This document shows, in pieces, positions 1 through 9,096 of a stretch of 64,000 bases of DNA (positions within the stretch are counted from its first letter, which is position 1; each line of letters starts with the position of its first letter). The notes under the pieces were generated by a model that did not search any database, had not been told where the DNA came from, and saw nothing but the letters and a program-made list of their open reading frames with translations. A program made the position numbers and the translations under genes. This DNA comes from Clostridium sp. GTDB taxonomy: Bacteria; Bacillota; Clostridia; Lachnospirales; Lachnospiraceae. Where the stretch lies: positions 186,001 through 250,000 of the forward strand of contig JAGZZT010000001.1 of the NCBI GenBank assembly GCA_018377235.1, in the 5' to 3' direction.

Positions 1-1392
1 GAATATGAAGCCTATCTGAAAAGCTTTGAAGAGCCCTGCCACAATGGCCTTCGGATTAACAGACTGAAGCTTGATCAGGAAATGTGGAATCAGATTTCTC
101 CATTCTCCACAAAACCTGTCCCCTGGATCGAAAACGGTTTTTACTACCTTTCAGATTCCGCAGATTCGGCGGAAGAATCCAGGCCGTCCAGACATCCCTA
201 TTACTATGCAGGGCTCTACTATCTTCAGGAACCCAGCGCTATGACTCCGGCCAATCTTCTCCCAGTGGAGCCTGGAGATTTGGTATTAGATCTCTGCGCA
301 GCCCCAGGAGGAAAAAGCACAGAGCTGGGGGCAAAGCTCCAGGGAAGGGGACTGCTGTTTTCCAATGATATCAGTAATTCCAGAGCTAAGGCTCTCCTGA
401 AAAATCTGGAAATGGCAGGCATTCCCAATTTTTGTGTATCCAGTGAAGCCCCTGAAAAACTATCCGGCCTTCTGCCGGAATTCTTCGACAAAATTTTAGT
501 GGACGCCCCCTGCTCTGGAGAGGGAATGTTCCGCAGGGATCCGGACATGATTAAAAGCTATGAAAAGCAGGGGCCGGCCGAATATGCGCTCATTCAGCGA
601 TCCATTGTCTCTGAAGCAGTAAAAATGCTGAAGCCGGGCGGACTTCTTCTGTACTCCACCTGCACCTTTGACGAGGAGGAAAATGAGGGAACCATCCGAT
701 ATCTGTTAGAGCATTTTCCTGAGATGAAGCTCAGGGAACTTCCACAGAGGGAGGGCTTCTCCCGGGGTGTAGAATTGCCTGAGTGCGTTCGCCTGTTTCC
801 CCACCAGATTCAGGGAGAGGGGCATTTTATTGCGCTTCTTCAAAAAGATCCAGATATGGAAAACGAAAATGCAGGAAGAAAACAGCATTCCGGTCCAGTC
901 TTCGGAACAGGAAAGGGCGTAAAAATTCCGTCTTCTCTGGAACAGCTGGCTGGGAGTGAGACGGCAGCCTTTTTATCTGCTGTCTCAAAAGAATTTCCCC
1001 TTTCCCAGCTGTTTGAGAAAAATGGCAGTCTCTACCTGCTTCCTGAAGCAGTTGCAGAACTTGAAGAAAAACAGCGGAAAAGCATTCGTTTTCTCAGAAC
1101 AGGCCTTTTATTAGGAGAAATTAAAAAAGGACGGTTTGAGCCTTCCCAGGCTCTGGCTATGGCTCTCAGGAAAGAGGAATATCCGGCTGTTATGGACTTT
1201 AATCCGGAGGATGAGCGGGTAATCCGATACTTAAAAGGCGAAACAATCGCTCTGGACAGCAGCGAGTCTGCCGCCCTGGACCGCCATTTTTCCTGGATTC
1301 TCGTCTGTACAGGAGGGTTTCCCTTAGGCTGGGCTAAGCTTTTAAAAGACAGCCTGAAAAATAAATATTATCCTGGATGGAGGTGGCAGTAA
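1..1392 (+). CDS. rsmF: RsmF-type rRNA (cytosine-C5-)methyltransferase, 5' partial
   Basis: The frame is open from base 1, so the start codon lies upstream of the window; comparison with the family suggests only a few residues are missing. This is a NOL1/NOP2/Sun-family SAM-dependent m5C methyltransferase of rRNA. Visible motifs are the SAM-binding LDLCAAPGGK loop (about codon 97), the motif IV cysteine in DAPCSGEGMF and the second catalytic cysteine in YSTCTF. The C-terminal third, after about codon 290, resembles the RsmF RNA-binding extension rather than the NusB-type domain of RsmB. The TAA stop overlaps the ATG of the next gene (TAATG), so translation is probably coupled. The family is certain; the exact target base in rRNA is inferred. 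Confidence 0.88.
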   Translation, partial: EYEAYLKSFEEPCHNGLRINRLKLDQEMWNQISPFSTKPVPWIENGFYYLSDSADSAEESRPSRHPYYYAGLYYLQEPSAMTPANLLPVEPGDLVLDLCAAPGGKSTELGAKLQGRGLLFSNDISNSRAKALLKNLEMAGIPNFCVSSEAPEKLSGLLPEFFDKILVDAPCSGEGMFRRDPDMIKSYEKQGPAEYALIQRSIVSEAVKMLKPGGLLLYSTCTFDEEENEGTIRYLLEHFPEMKLRELPQREGFSRGVELPECVRLFPHQIQGEGHFIALLQKDPDMENENAGRKQHSGPVFGTGKGVKIPSSLEQLAGSETAAFLSAVSKEFPLSQLFEKNGSLYLLPEAVAELEEKQRKSIRFLRTGLLLGEIKKGRFEPSQALAMALRKEEYPAVMDFNPEDERVIRYLKGETIALDSSESAALDRHFSWILVCTGGFPLGWAKLLKDSLKNKYYPGWRWQ

Positions 1393-2789
1393 TGGGAACC
1401 ATGCGCCTTGATAAATTTCTGGTGGAAATGAAAAAAGGAAGCCGAAGCGAAGTAAAAAAGCTTATTAAAAGCGGCCGAGTGGCAGTGGACGGCCAGACGG
1501 TGCGGGAAGCAGAAAAAAAGCTGGATCCGGAACATTCAGAGATCTTGCTGGATGGCCAGAGGGTAGCTTACGCTTCTTTTGAATACTTTATGCTCAATAA
1601 GCCTCAGGGAGTTGTCTCCGCCACAGAGGACCGCCGTTTTCAGACAGTTGTGGATCTAATCGATACAGCCAGGCGAAAGGATCTCTTTCCGGCAGGGAGA
1701 CTGGATATAGATACAGAGGGACTTCTTCTTATTACCAACGACGGTCAGCTGGCTCATCAGCTGCTCTCCCCCAAAAAGCATGTAGATAAGGTGTATTTTG
1801 CCAGAGTAGAGGGGATACTGCCAAGTGATGTGAAGGAACAGTTTGCGAGAGGTCTGACTCTGGACGGGGGAGTGAAAACGCTTCCTGCCCAGCTGGAGCT
1901 TTTAAAGGAGGGGCCTGTTTCGGAAATCCGCCTGACTATTCATGAGGGCAAATTTCATCAGGTAAAGCGTATGTTTGAAGCAGTGGGCTGCAGTGTTATC
2001 TACCTGAAACGGCTTTCCATGGGAAGCCTTGTTCTAGACGAAGCGCTGGCTCCAGGAGAATACAGAAGCCTGACAGAGGAAGAGCTTCGCAGTTTAAAGG
2101 GAGAAAAATCACCTGAATCATCTTTTCTCAGACCTGCCAGTCCGCTGGCTGGAAAAAAGGCTTTTTTATTTGATCTGGATGGAACGCTGGTAGATTCCAT
2201 GTGGATGTGGGGAGCCATTGACGTAGAATATCTGGGAAAATTCGGGCTGGAATGTCCGTCCGATCTCCAGAAAGCTATTGAAGGAATGAGTTTTTCCGAG
2301 ACTGCCGCCTATTTTAAAAAAAGGTTTGCCCTGGAGGCTTCTCTGGAAGAAATCAAAACGGACTGGATTTCCATGTCTATTGAAAAATACAGAAACCAGG
2401 TGCTTCCAAAGCCTGGAACGAAAGATTTTCTATCCTGGGCAGCAGAGCATAACATAAAAATGGCTGTCTGCACCAGCAATGGCCGCGAGATGGTGGACGC
2501 TGTGTTAGATTCCCTGAAGCTGGCCGGTTATTTTGACTGCATTATTACCGGCTGCGAGGTGGCGGCAGGAAAGCCGTCTCCTGATATCTACCTGGAAGCA
2601 GCCCGCCGTATGGACGTTTCACCAGAGGAATGCGCTGTATTCGAGGACGTGCCGGCGGGAATTTTAGCTGGAAAAAGAGCTAAAATGACTGTGTTCGCCG
2701 TTGAGGACGAATATTCCCTTGGGATGGAAGCAGAAAAGAGAGAACTCTCCGACTTCTATATCCGCAATTACAGCGAACTGATGCCGTAA
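1392..2789 (+). CDS. RsuA/RluB-type pseudouridine synthase fused to HAD phosphatase
   Basis: Two enzymes are joined in one frame of about 465 residues. The first 235 or so form an rRNA pseudouridine synthase: an S4 RNA-binding domain (MRLDKFLVEM...) and the RsuA catalytic signature GRLDIDTEGLLL with its catalytic Asp. Residues from about 255 form a complete HAD hydrolase of the beta-phosphoglucomutase type: FDLDGTLVDS (nucleophile and acid Asp), CTSNG (motif II), GKPSPDIY (motif III Lys) and FEDVPAGI (motif IV). ATG 1392 is chosen because a GGAGGTGG ribosome-binding sequence precedes it and it overlaps the upstream stop; ATG 1377 lies on top of that sequence. The HAD substrate cannot be read from sequence. 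Fusion of a modification enzyme to a sugar-phosphate-type phosphatase is unusual. Confidence 0.85.
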   Translation: MGTMRLDKFLVEMKKGSRSEVKKLIKSGRVAVDGQTVREAEKKLDPEHSEILLDGQRVAYASFEYFMLNKPQGVVSATEDRRFQTVVDLIDTARRKDLFPAGRLDIDTEGLLLITNDGQLAHQLLSPKKHVDKVYFARVEGILPSDVKEQFARGLTLDGGVKTLPAQLELLKEGPVSEIRLTIHEGKFHQVKRMFEAVGCSVIYLKRLSMGSLVLDEALAPGEYRSLTEEELRSLKGEKSPESSFLRPASPLAGKKAFLFDLDGTLVDSMWMWGAIDVEYLGKFGLECPSDLQKAIEGMSFSETAAYFKKRFALEASLEEIKTDWISMSIEKYRNQVLPKPGTKDFLSWAAEHNIKMAVCTSNGREMVDAVLDSLKLAGYFDCIITGCEVAAGKPSPDIYLEAARRMDVSPEECAVFEDVPAGILAGKRAKMTVFAVEDEYSLGMEAEKRELSDFYIRNYSELMP

Positions 2790-2825
2790 AGATCCAATGA
2801 ATGTAAAGAGGAGTACAAAGGATTT

Positions 2826-4775
2826 ATGATACATGATTACTTACCAATCTGCAGAGAGGACATGGTAAAGCGCGGATGGGATCAGTGCGACTTTGTCTAT
2901 GTAACTGGCGATGCCTATGTAGACCATCCCTCCTTTGGCCATGCCATTATCAGCCGTGTGCTGGAATCCCACGGCTACCGGGTGGGAATCATCCCGCAGC
3001 CGGACTGGAAAAATCCAGAGAGTATTCAAATTTTAGGAGAGCCGAGACTTGGCTTTCTTATCTCAGCCGGAAACATGGATTCCATGGTCAACCATTACTC
3101 TGTCTCTAAGAAGCGCAGAGCCAAAGATTCCTACACCCCAGGAGGGGAGATGGGAAAGCGGCCAGACTACGCCACTGTTGTCTATGGAAATCTGATCCGC
3201 TCTGTCTATAAAAAAACGCCTGTTATCATCGGAGGCATCGAGGCGAGTCTTCGGAGACTTGCCCACTATGACTACTGGTCAGGAAAACTGAAGCGCTCTA
3301 TTCTCCTGGATTCCCAGGCAGATCTGATCTCCTATGGAATGGGGGAGCGCTCCATTGTTGAGATTGCAGATGCCTTAAACAGCGGAATTGACGTGAAGGA
3401 TATCACTTTTATCGATGGAACCGTCTACAAAGCAGAAAATCTGAACTCTGTGTACGATGAACTGCGTCTTCCCTCCTACCAGAGCATGAGGGAGGATAAA
3501 AAGGAATACGCCAAGAGTTTTTATACCCAGTACTGCAACACGGACCCCTTTGTGGGGAAACGTCTGGTAGAGCCTTATAAGGACAACCTGTTCGTAATCC
3601 AGAATCCTGCTTCCAAGCCTCTGAGTCAGGAGGAAATGGACGATGTATACGCGCTTCCCTATATGCGCAGCTACCACCCGTCCTATGAGGCGGCTGGAGG
3701 AGTTCCCGCCATCTCTGAGGTAAAATTCAGCCTGATCAGCAACCGCGGCTGCTTCGGAGGCTGCAATTTCTGCGCCCTCACTTTCCATCAGGGCAGAATT
3801 GTTCAGACCAGAAGCCATGATTCTATTGTGAATGAGGCAAAACTTCTCACAGAGGAACCGGACTTTAAGGGATACATTCACGATGTAGGCGGTCCTACCG
3901 CCAATTTCCGTTTCCCGGCCTGCGAAAAGCAGATGACGGCGGGCGTATGCCCGGAGCGTCAGTGTCTCTTTCCAAAGCCATGCCGGAATCTGAGGGCGGA
4001 CCACAGGGATTATATTGCTCTCCTTCGTAAGCTGAGAGATATTCCCAAAGTGAAAAAGGTATTCATCCGTTCCGGTATCCGTTTCGATTACCTGCTGGCA
4101 GATCCCAGCCGCGAATTTTTAAAGGAATTGTGCCAGTACCATGTCAGCGGACAGCTGAAGGTGGCGCCGGAACACGTAGCTGATAACGTATTGAGGAGGA
4201 TGGGAAAACCGGAAAACAGCGTATATCGTCAATTTATGAAAGAATATAAGGATATGAACGAGCGGCTGGGGTTAAAGCAATACCTGGTTCCCTACCTGAT
4301 GAGTTCTCACCCAGGCTCCACTCTGACAGAGGCAGTGGAGCTGGCAGAATATCTGCGTGATCTGGGCTATATGCCGGAGCAGGTACAGGATTTCTATCCC
4401 ACGCCTTCCACCATTTCCACCTGTATGTATTATACAGGCCTGGATCCCAAAACCCTGACTCCTGTTTATGTTCCTACTAATCCTCACGAAAAGGCTATGC
4501 AGCGTGCGCTAATCCAGTACAGGAATCCGAAAAACTATGATCTGGTGGAGGAAGCTCTCAAAAAAGCCGGCCGCACAGATCTCATCGGCTACGATAAAAA
4601 ATGTCTCATCCGCCCCAGACGAAACGAGCACAGGGGGGCAGTCGGACAGGAGTTCTATGGAAACAGAGGATTTCAGGGCAAAGGACCGGGAAAAGGCGCT
4701 TCCGGAGGACAGGGAAGCGGACATCCGTCCAGAAAAAAGAAAACCATCCGAAATGTGCATAAAAAACGGAGCTGA
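2826..4775 (+). CDS. YgiQ-family radical SAM protein
   Basis: This is a 649-residue protein of the YgiQ (UPF0313) radical SAM family, whose reaction is not established. The Cx3Cx2C cluster ligands lie in RGCFGGCNFCAL around residues 310-320. The N-terminal 200 residues match the family's characteristic region (DYLPICREDM near the start, IIGGIEASLRR around residue 140). The last 45 residues are a basic, glycine-rich tail (KGPGKGASGG...KKKTIRNVHKK) that looks RNA-binding. The gene follows the pseudouridine synthase fusion by 36 bases with a GAGGAG Shine-Dalgarno sequence. A role near RNA modification is suggested only by its neighbours. Confidence 0.85.
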   Translation: MIHDYLPICREDMVKRGWDQCDFVYVTGDAYVDHPSFGHAIISRVLESHGYRVGIIPQPDWKNPESIQILGEPRLGFLISAGNMDSMVNHYSVSKKRRAKDSYTPGGEMGKRPDYATVVYGNLIRSVYKKTPVIIGGIEASLRRLAHYDYWSGKLKRSILLDSQADLISYGMGERSIVEIADALNSGIDVKDITFIDGTVYKAENLNSVYDELRLPSYQSMREDKKEYAKSFYTQYCNTDPFVGKRLVEPYKDNLFVIQNPASKPLSQEEMDDVYALPYMRSYHPSYEAAGGVPAISEVKFSLISNRGCFGGCNFCALTFHQGRIVQTRSHDSIVNEAKLLTEEPDFKGYIHDVGGPTANFRFPACEKQMTAGVCPERQCLFPKPCRNLRADHRDYIALLRKLRDIPKVKKVFIRSGIRFDYLLADPSREFLKELCQYHVSGQLKVAPEHVADNVLRRMGKPENSVYRQFMKEYKDMNERLGLKQYLVPYLMSSHPGSTLTEAVELAEYLRDLGYMPEQVQDFYPTPSTISTCMYYTGLDPKTLTPVYVPTNPHEKAMQRALIQYRNPKNYDLVEEALKKAGRTDLIGYDKKCLIRPRRNEHRGAVGQEFYGNRGFQGKGPGKGASGGQGSGHPSRKKKTIRNVHKKRS

Positions 4776-4816
4776 CAGTCCGGAAACTGACAGCGCCATA
4801 AGGAGGCAGAAGGCAT

Positions 4817-5665
4817 ATGAAAAAAATTGCAGTTGTAACAGGAGCTTCTTCCGGAATGGGACGGGAAGCTGCCATTCAGCTGGCGGATCAGTTCGGCTGG
4901 CTGGATGAAATCTGGCTCATAGCCAGGAGAGAGGAGCGGCTTGCCCGCTTAAGGCAGGAACTCCCCTGTCCTTCCAGAAGCTTTGAACTGGATTTAACAA
5001 AGCAGTCGGCTCTTTCAGCCCTTTCCTCAGCTCTTGAGGAGGAAAACCCCAGAATTGTCTTTCTGGTCAATGCAGCCGGCTATGGAAAGATTGGTCAGGT
5101 GGGGACAGTATCTCTGTCTGAAGAGATGGGTATGTCCGAATTAAACTGTACTGCTCTCACAGCTGTGACTCACCTGACGCTCCCCTATATGGGAACAAAC
5201 AGCCGAATCCTCCAGTTCGCTTCCTCTGCCTCCTTCCTTCCGCAGCCTGGCTTCGCCGTCTACGCGGCCACCAAGGCCTTTGTATTAAGCTACAGCCGCG
5301 CCCTGGGCGAAGAGGCAAAGAAGCGTGGAATCTATGTAACCGCCGTCTGCCCCGGACCTGTAAAGACAGAATTTTTCGATATTGCTCAAACTACAGGAAA
5401 AATTCCTCTCTACAAAATGCTTGCTATGGCAGATCCGAAAAAGGTGGTAAGGCTGGCCATCCGAGACTCGGTGATGAAAAAAAGCGTCTCTGTCTACGGT
5501 CCGCTTATGAAGCTGTTCCGTCTGGCTGCCAAGACGCTGCCCCACAGTCTCCTCCTTTCCTTGATGGCGGCTGTTTCTCCGGAGCAGACAGTCCAGGCAG
5601 AGGAAGGAACGTGTACGCATACACAAAATGAATACGCAGGAGAACAAACATATGAAACGAATTAA
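4817..5665 (+). CDS. Short-chain dehydrogenase/reductase (SDR)
   Basis: This is a 282-residue classical SDR. VTGASSGMG at the N-terminus is the TGxxxGxG dinucleotide-binding turn, VNAAGYG corresponds to the NNAG motif, and a serine in FASSASF with YAATK supplies the catalytic Ser-Tyr-Lys. The protein continues past the Rossmann core with a C-terminal segment (KLFRLAAKTLPHSLLLSLMAAV) that could associate with membrane, as in acyl-chain reductases of this superfamily. A clear AAGGAGG precedes the ATG. Its stop overlaps the start of the next small gene. The substrate is unknown. Confidence 0.85.
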   Translation: MKKIAVVTGASSGMGREAAIQLADQFGWLDEIWLIARREERLARLRQELPCPSRSFELDLTKQSALSALSSALEEENPRIVFLVNAAGYGKIGQVGTVSLSEEMGMSELNCTALTAVTHLTLPYMGTNSRILQFASSASFLPQPGFAVYAATKAFVLSYSRALGEEAKKRGIYVTAVCPGPVKTEFFDIAQTTGKIPLYKMLAMADPKKVVRLAIRDSVMKKSVSVYGPLMKLFRLAAKTLPHSLLLSLMAAVSPEQTVQAEEGTCTHTQNEYAGEQTYETN

Positions 5666-6221
5666 AAAAGGCGAGTATGGATATAGAAACAGCATGAGAA
5701 GAGGGCGGGTGATTAAAATTGCGGTTCTCACTCTCTTTATTCTGGCCCAGCTGGGCGCCAGATGGTTTACTGACAGCACGGCTCTGAAAAATATTCTCAC
5801 TGTCATGGCTGTCATTACGGTCATTCCGGCTGCCAACCTGGCTTCCCCCTACATCGCCGTCTTTCCCTTCAAGACTCCGTCCAGGGAATTTTACGAAAAA
5901 CTGGCTCCCTATGAAAGCAAATTCACTATTCTCTACGATCTGGTACTGACCACTAAGGATGACGTGCTTCCCATGGACGCTATTATAGTTCATCCTACAG
6001 GAATTTACGGCTACTGCATTAATAAAAAGGCAAAGCTTTCCAGAGCCGAAAAAGCTATCAACGAAATTCTGACCGCTCACCGCCTGGATCCGAATATGAA
6101 AATTACAGGAGAATGGTCTTCCTTTGAAAAACGGGTTAAGAGCCTGAAGGCTGCCTCCGAATATGAGGATGATGGGAGCGTAGAGTACGCGATCACAGTA
6201 ATGAAAGGATTGTCCATGTAA
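5652..6221 (+). CDS. Small membrane protein of unknown function
   Basis: I do not recognise this family. ATG 5652 is preferred to ATG 5628 because CAGGAG lies ten bases upstream of it, giving 189 residues. The N-terminus is strongly basic (KRIKKGEYGYRNSMRRGR), followed by two hydrophobic segments (about residues 20-36 and 43-58), and the rest is a soluble domain predicted to face the cytoplasm. That domain (APYESKFTILYDLVLTTKDDVLPMDAIIVHP...) looks compact and contains no obvious catalytic motif. The gene overlaps the SDR gene upstream and the pseudouridine synthase downstream (TAATG), so it is very likely translated as part of the operon. Confidence 0.7.
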   Translation: MKRIKKGEYGYRNSMRRGRVIKIAVLTLFILAQLGARWFTDSTALKNILTVMAVITVIPAANLASPYIAVFPFKTPSREFYEKLAPYESKFTILYDLVLTTKDDVLPMDAIIVHPTGIYGYCINKKAKLSRAEKAINEILTAHRLDPNMKITGEWSSFEKRVKSLKAASEYEDDGSVEYAITVMKGLSM

Positions 6222-7195
6222 TGAGACTTGTAACTGTAACAAAAAACGAGGCCGGCCAGCGTCTGGACAAGCTGCTGTTCAAGTATATGAATCTGGCTGG
6301 AAAAAGCTTTATCTATAAGATGATCCGAAAGAAAAACATTACTCTCAACGGGAAAAAATGCGATGGTTCGGAAAAGCTCCTGGAAGGAGATGAGATCCGT
6401 CTGTTTCTGGCAGAGGAGACCATTGAAAAATTTTCCGAGGTGAAAATCCAGAAGGTAAAGAAGACAGCTCTTGACATTGTGTATGAGGACAAAGACGTCA
6501 TCTTTATCAATAAACCTGCAGGCATGCTTTCTCAGAAGGCAAAGGACAGTGACGAGTCTCTGGTAGAGTACCTGATTGACTATCTTTTAGACAGCGGGCA
6601 GCTTTCTAAGGAAGAGCTGAAAAGCTTCCGTCCTTCTGTCTGCAACCGTCTGGATCGCAACACCAGCGGTCTGGTGGCGGCAGGCAAGAGTCTGCTGGGT
6701 CTTCAGGTTCTCTCAAAAGCTATCAAAGAGAGAACCATTGGAAAATATTATCTCTGTATTGTAAGAGGTGTCATAGACAGTCCCAGACGCATCCAGGGCT
6801 GGCTTTTAAAAGACGGGCAGACCAATCAGGTAACCGTGACAAAACAGCCGCAGAAGGGGAGTCTCCCCATTGAGACAGAATACGTTCCCACAGCCTCAAA
6901 CGGACATTACACTCTTCTGAAGGTTAAGCTGATTACCGGTCGTTCCCATCAGATCAGAGCTCATCTGGCGTCCATTGGCCACCCCATTATCGGAGATACC
7001 AAATATGGAGATCCGAAAGAAAACCTGGCTGCCAGAAAGAAGTACGGCGTTTCCTGCCAGCTGCTTCATGCGGCCTTTCTGGTGCTTCCGGAGGAGCTGC
7101 CAGAGGAACTTTGTCATCTGCGCGGCATGGAGCTGTCGGCTCCCCTGCCGAGTGTATTCGCGGCTTTTGCAGAGCAGCTCCAGGGGGAACGGTAG
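6221..7195 (+). CDS. RluA-family 23S rRNA pseudouridine synthase
   Basis: This is a 324-residue RluA/RluC/RluD-type enzyme that isomerises uridine in RNA. An S4 domain occupies about residues 10-70 (RLDKLLFKYM...), followed by the catalytic domain with NRLDRNTSGL, in which the Asp is the nucleophile, and the RSHQIRAHLASIGHPIIGD motif near the C-terminus. The spacing of S4 and catalytic domains fits the RluC branch, but the specific site is not deducible by eye. A second RluA-type paralogue (rluD-like) lies at 44770-45708. Start and upstream stop overlap as TAATG, and recU begins directly after the stop. Confidence 0.9.
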   Translation: MRLVTVTKNEAGQRLDKLLFKYMNLAGKSFIYKMIRKKNITLNGKKCDGSEKLLEGDEIRLFLAEETIEKFSEVKIQKVKKTALDIVYEDKDVIFINKPAGMLSQKAKDSDESLVEYLIDYLLDSGQLSKEELKSFRPSVCNRLDRNTSGLVAAGKSLLGLQVLSKAIKERTIGKYYLCIVRGVIDSPRRIQGWLLKDGQTNQVTVTKQPQKGSLPIETEYVPTASNGHYTLLKVKLITGRSHQIRAHLASIGHPIIGDTKYGDPKENLAARKKYGVSCQLLHAAFLVLPEELPEELCHLRGMELSAPLPSVFAAFAEQLQGER

Positions 7196-7732
7196 ATGGG
7201 AACCTGGAAAACGCGGGGACTGCGCGGCTCTGCGCTGGAGGATTTAATCAACCGTACCAATGACAGTTACCGGGAAAAAGGGCTGGCTTTGATTCAGAAG
7301 GTTCCCACTCCCATTACGCCCATTTCCATCGACAAGGAGAGCCGCCACATTACACTGGCCTATTTTGATCAGAAGAGTACTGTTGACTACATAGGCGCGG
7401 TGCAGGGAATTCCTGTCTGTTTTGACGCTAAGGAATGTGCGGCGTCTACCTTTCCCCTTCAGAATCTCCACCCCCACCAGGTAGCCTTTATGAGGGAATT
7501 TGAACAGCAGGGAGGAGTTTCCTTTATTCTCGTCTCCTACACAGGCCTGGATGAGATGTATTACATTCCTTTCCGCCATGTGGAAAAATTCTGGCAGAGA
7601 ATGGAGGCAGGAGGGCGGAAAAGCTTCACCTACAGTGAGATAGACAAAACCTTCCAGATCAGGGCTTACCGAGAATTTTTCGTCCACTATTTAGAAGCCA
7701 TACAAAAAGATCTGGAACTCCGGGAAGATTGA
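7196..7732 (+). CDS. recU: Holliday junction resolvase RecU
   Basis: This is a 178-residue protein of the RecU family, the Firmicute Holliday-junction resolvase that acts in homologous recombination and chromosome segregation. Recognisable signatures are LEDLINRTN, the PTPITPI block, STVDYIGAVQG with an acidic metal ligand (Asp64), and FDAKE (Asp77, Lys79), which replaces the family's usual E-x-K. The second half carries the HPHQVAFMREFEQQGG helix. The ATG abuts the upstream TAG, so the gene is co-translated with the pseudouridine synthase. RecU is often paired with a penicillin-binding protein gene; that partner is not present here. Confidence 0.88.
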   Translation: MGTWKTRGLRGSALEDLINRTNDSYREKGLALIQKVPTPITPISIDKESRHITLAYFDQKSTVDYIGAVQGIPVCFDAKECAASTFPLQNLHPHQVAFMREFEQQGGVSFILVSYTGLDEMYYIPFRHVEKFWQRMEAGGRKSFTYSEIDKTFQIRAYREFFVHYLEAIQKDLELRED

Positions 7733-7810
7733 TATTCTGGAAAATACGTTGAAAACATGATATCATTTATTATGAAAGACTTAAATATATAACAGGTACA
7801 GGAGGATATT

Positions 7811-9040
7811 ATGAGCAAGGTATTAGAGCGTTTTTTACACTATGTTTCCTTTGACACACAGTCCATGGACGATCAGAAAGTGGTTCCCAGTACGGAAAAG
7901 CAGCTGGCTTTGGCAAAAGTATTGAAGGAGGAACTGGAAACCATGGGAGCCAGTCAGGTCCGCATGAGCGATCACGGCTATGTATATGCCGTGATCCCAG
8001 CCACTGCAGAGCATCCAGTTAAATCTTTGGGCTTTGTGGCCCATATGGATACGGCTCCTGCTATGTCCGGCAAAGATGTAAAACCAAGAATTGTGGAGAG
8101 CTATGACGGCAGAGATCTGGTGTTAAATGAAGAAAAACAAATTGTCATGCGGGTGAAGGATTTCCCGGGTATGCTCGACTGTGTAGGAAAGGATCTCATT
8201 GTCACAGACGGAACAACTCTGCTGGGCGCAGATGACAAGGCAGGAGTTGCCGAAATTATGACTATGGCCGAATTTTTCCTATCCCATCCGGAGATTCCTC
8301 ATGGAAAAATCTGCATCGGCTTTACTCCTGACGAGGAAGTGGGAAGAGGCGCTGATTTCTTTGATGTGGAGAATTTTGGAGCAGACGTCGCTTACACTGT
8401 AGACGGCGGTCCTGTCGGCGAGCTGGAATATGAAAACTTTAACGCTGCTTCCGGAAAGGTAGATATCTGCGGCAGGGGAGTTCATCCGGGAAGCGCCAAG
8501 GGAGCCATGATTAACGCTCTTTTAGTTGGAATGGAATTCCAGTCCATGCTGCCTGCCTTTGAAAATCCCATGTACACAGAGGGATACGAGGGCTTTTTCC
8601 ACTTGGATCAGATGGCCGGAGACGTAGAAAGCGCTCACCTGGAGTATATTATTCGGGATCACGACAGAGAAGCCTTTGAAAAGAAAAAAGCTCTGTTTGA
8701 GGAGGTATCCCGCTATCTGAACGTCAAGTATGGAGAGGGCACTGTTTCTGCTTCAGTGAAGGATTCTTACTACAACATGAAGGAGCAGATTGAGCCGGAA
8801 CACCTGTATCTGATCGACACTGCTGAGAAAGCCATGAAGAGTCTTGATATCGCGCCTTTAGTATCTCCTATCCGCGGCGGTACAGACGGAGCACGTCTCT
8901 CTTACATGGGACTTCCCTGCCCGAATCTCTCTACCGGAGGCTACAACTTCCACGGAAAATATGAGTTTATTCCTGTTCAGTCCCTGGAGCAGATGGTCGA
9001 GGTATTAAAAAACATTGTAACTTTGTTTGAAAAAATGTAA
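7811..9040 (+). CDS. pepT: Peptidase T (tripeptidase)
   Basis: This is a 409-residue M20-family zinc aminopeptidase that removes the N-terminal residue of tripeptides in the cytoplasm. The metal-binding HMDTAP and GADDKAG motifs, the TPDEEVGRG catalytic glutamate region and PIRGGTDGARLS near the C-terminus follow the PepT pattern in order and spacing, and the length is typical. The gene has an AGGAGG ribosome-binding site, stands 78 bases from recU and is followed by a strong terminator, so it probably forms its own unit or ends the upstream operon. Confidence 0.93.
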   Translation: MSKVLERFLHYVSFDTQSMDDQKVVPSTEKQLALAKVLKEELETMGASQVRMSDHGYVYAVIPATAEHPVKSLGFVAHMDTAPAMSGKDVKPRIVESYDGRDLVLNEEKQIVMRVKDFPGMLDCVGKDLIVTDGTTLLGADDKAGVAEIMTMAEFFLSHPEIPHGKICIGFTPDEEVGRGADFFDVENFGADVAYTVDGGPVGELEYENFNAASGKVDICGRGVHPGSAKGAMINALLVGMEFQSMLPAFENPMYTEGYEGFFHLDQMAGDVESAHLEYIIRDHDREAFEKKKALFEEVSRYLNVKYGEGTVSASVKDSYYNMKEQIEPEHLYLIDTAEKAMKSLDIAPLVSPIRGGTDGARLSYMGLPCPNLSTGGYNFHGKYEFIPVQSLEQMVEVLKNIVTLFEKM

Positions 9041-9055
9041 AAGACTGTGGACTGT

Positions 9056-9096
9056 ATCTCCTGCAGCAGAAATTCTGCTGCAGGAGATATTTTTTA
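9056..9096. terminator. Rho-independent terminator between convergent pepT and asnB-like gene
   Basis: A perfect 15-bp stem (9056-9070 with 9074-9088, 3-base loop) is followed by a run of six T on the plus strand. It ends pepT transcription. The minus-strand gene stops at 9094, inside the T run, so the hairpin is also placed to end that message, but no T tract follows it on that strand. Confidence 0.92.

Noticed and set aside
1377..1391. Upstream ATG for the pseudouridine synthase-HAD fusion
   Set aside because: This ATG overlaps the GGAGGTGG ribosome-binding sequence that serves ATG 1392.
1392..2789. The fusion gene as an artefact of a lost stop codon
   Set aside because: Both halves are complete and continuous in one frame, with an ordinary linker and no leftover ribosome-binding site or start at the junction; a sequencing error cannot be fully excluded.
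4537..4908. An out-of-frame open reading frame spanning the YgiQ/SDR junction
   Set aside because: It crosses two well-supported genes in another frame and has unnatural composition.
5505..6242. A 245-residue minus-strand open frame opposite the SDR and small membrane protein genes
   Set aside because: The plus-strand genes have good ribosome-binding sites and overlapping starts; the minus-strand frame has neither.
7749..7777. A possible promoter before pepT (TTGAAA with TATGAA)
   Set aside because: The -10 match is poor and the spacing is 16 bases, so it is too weak to list.
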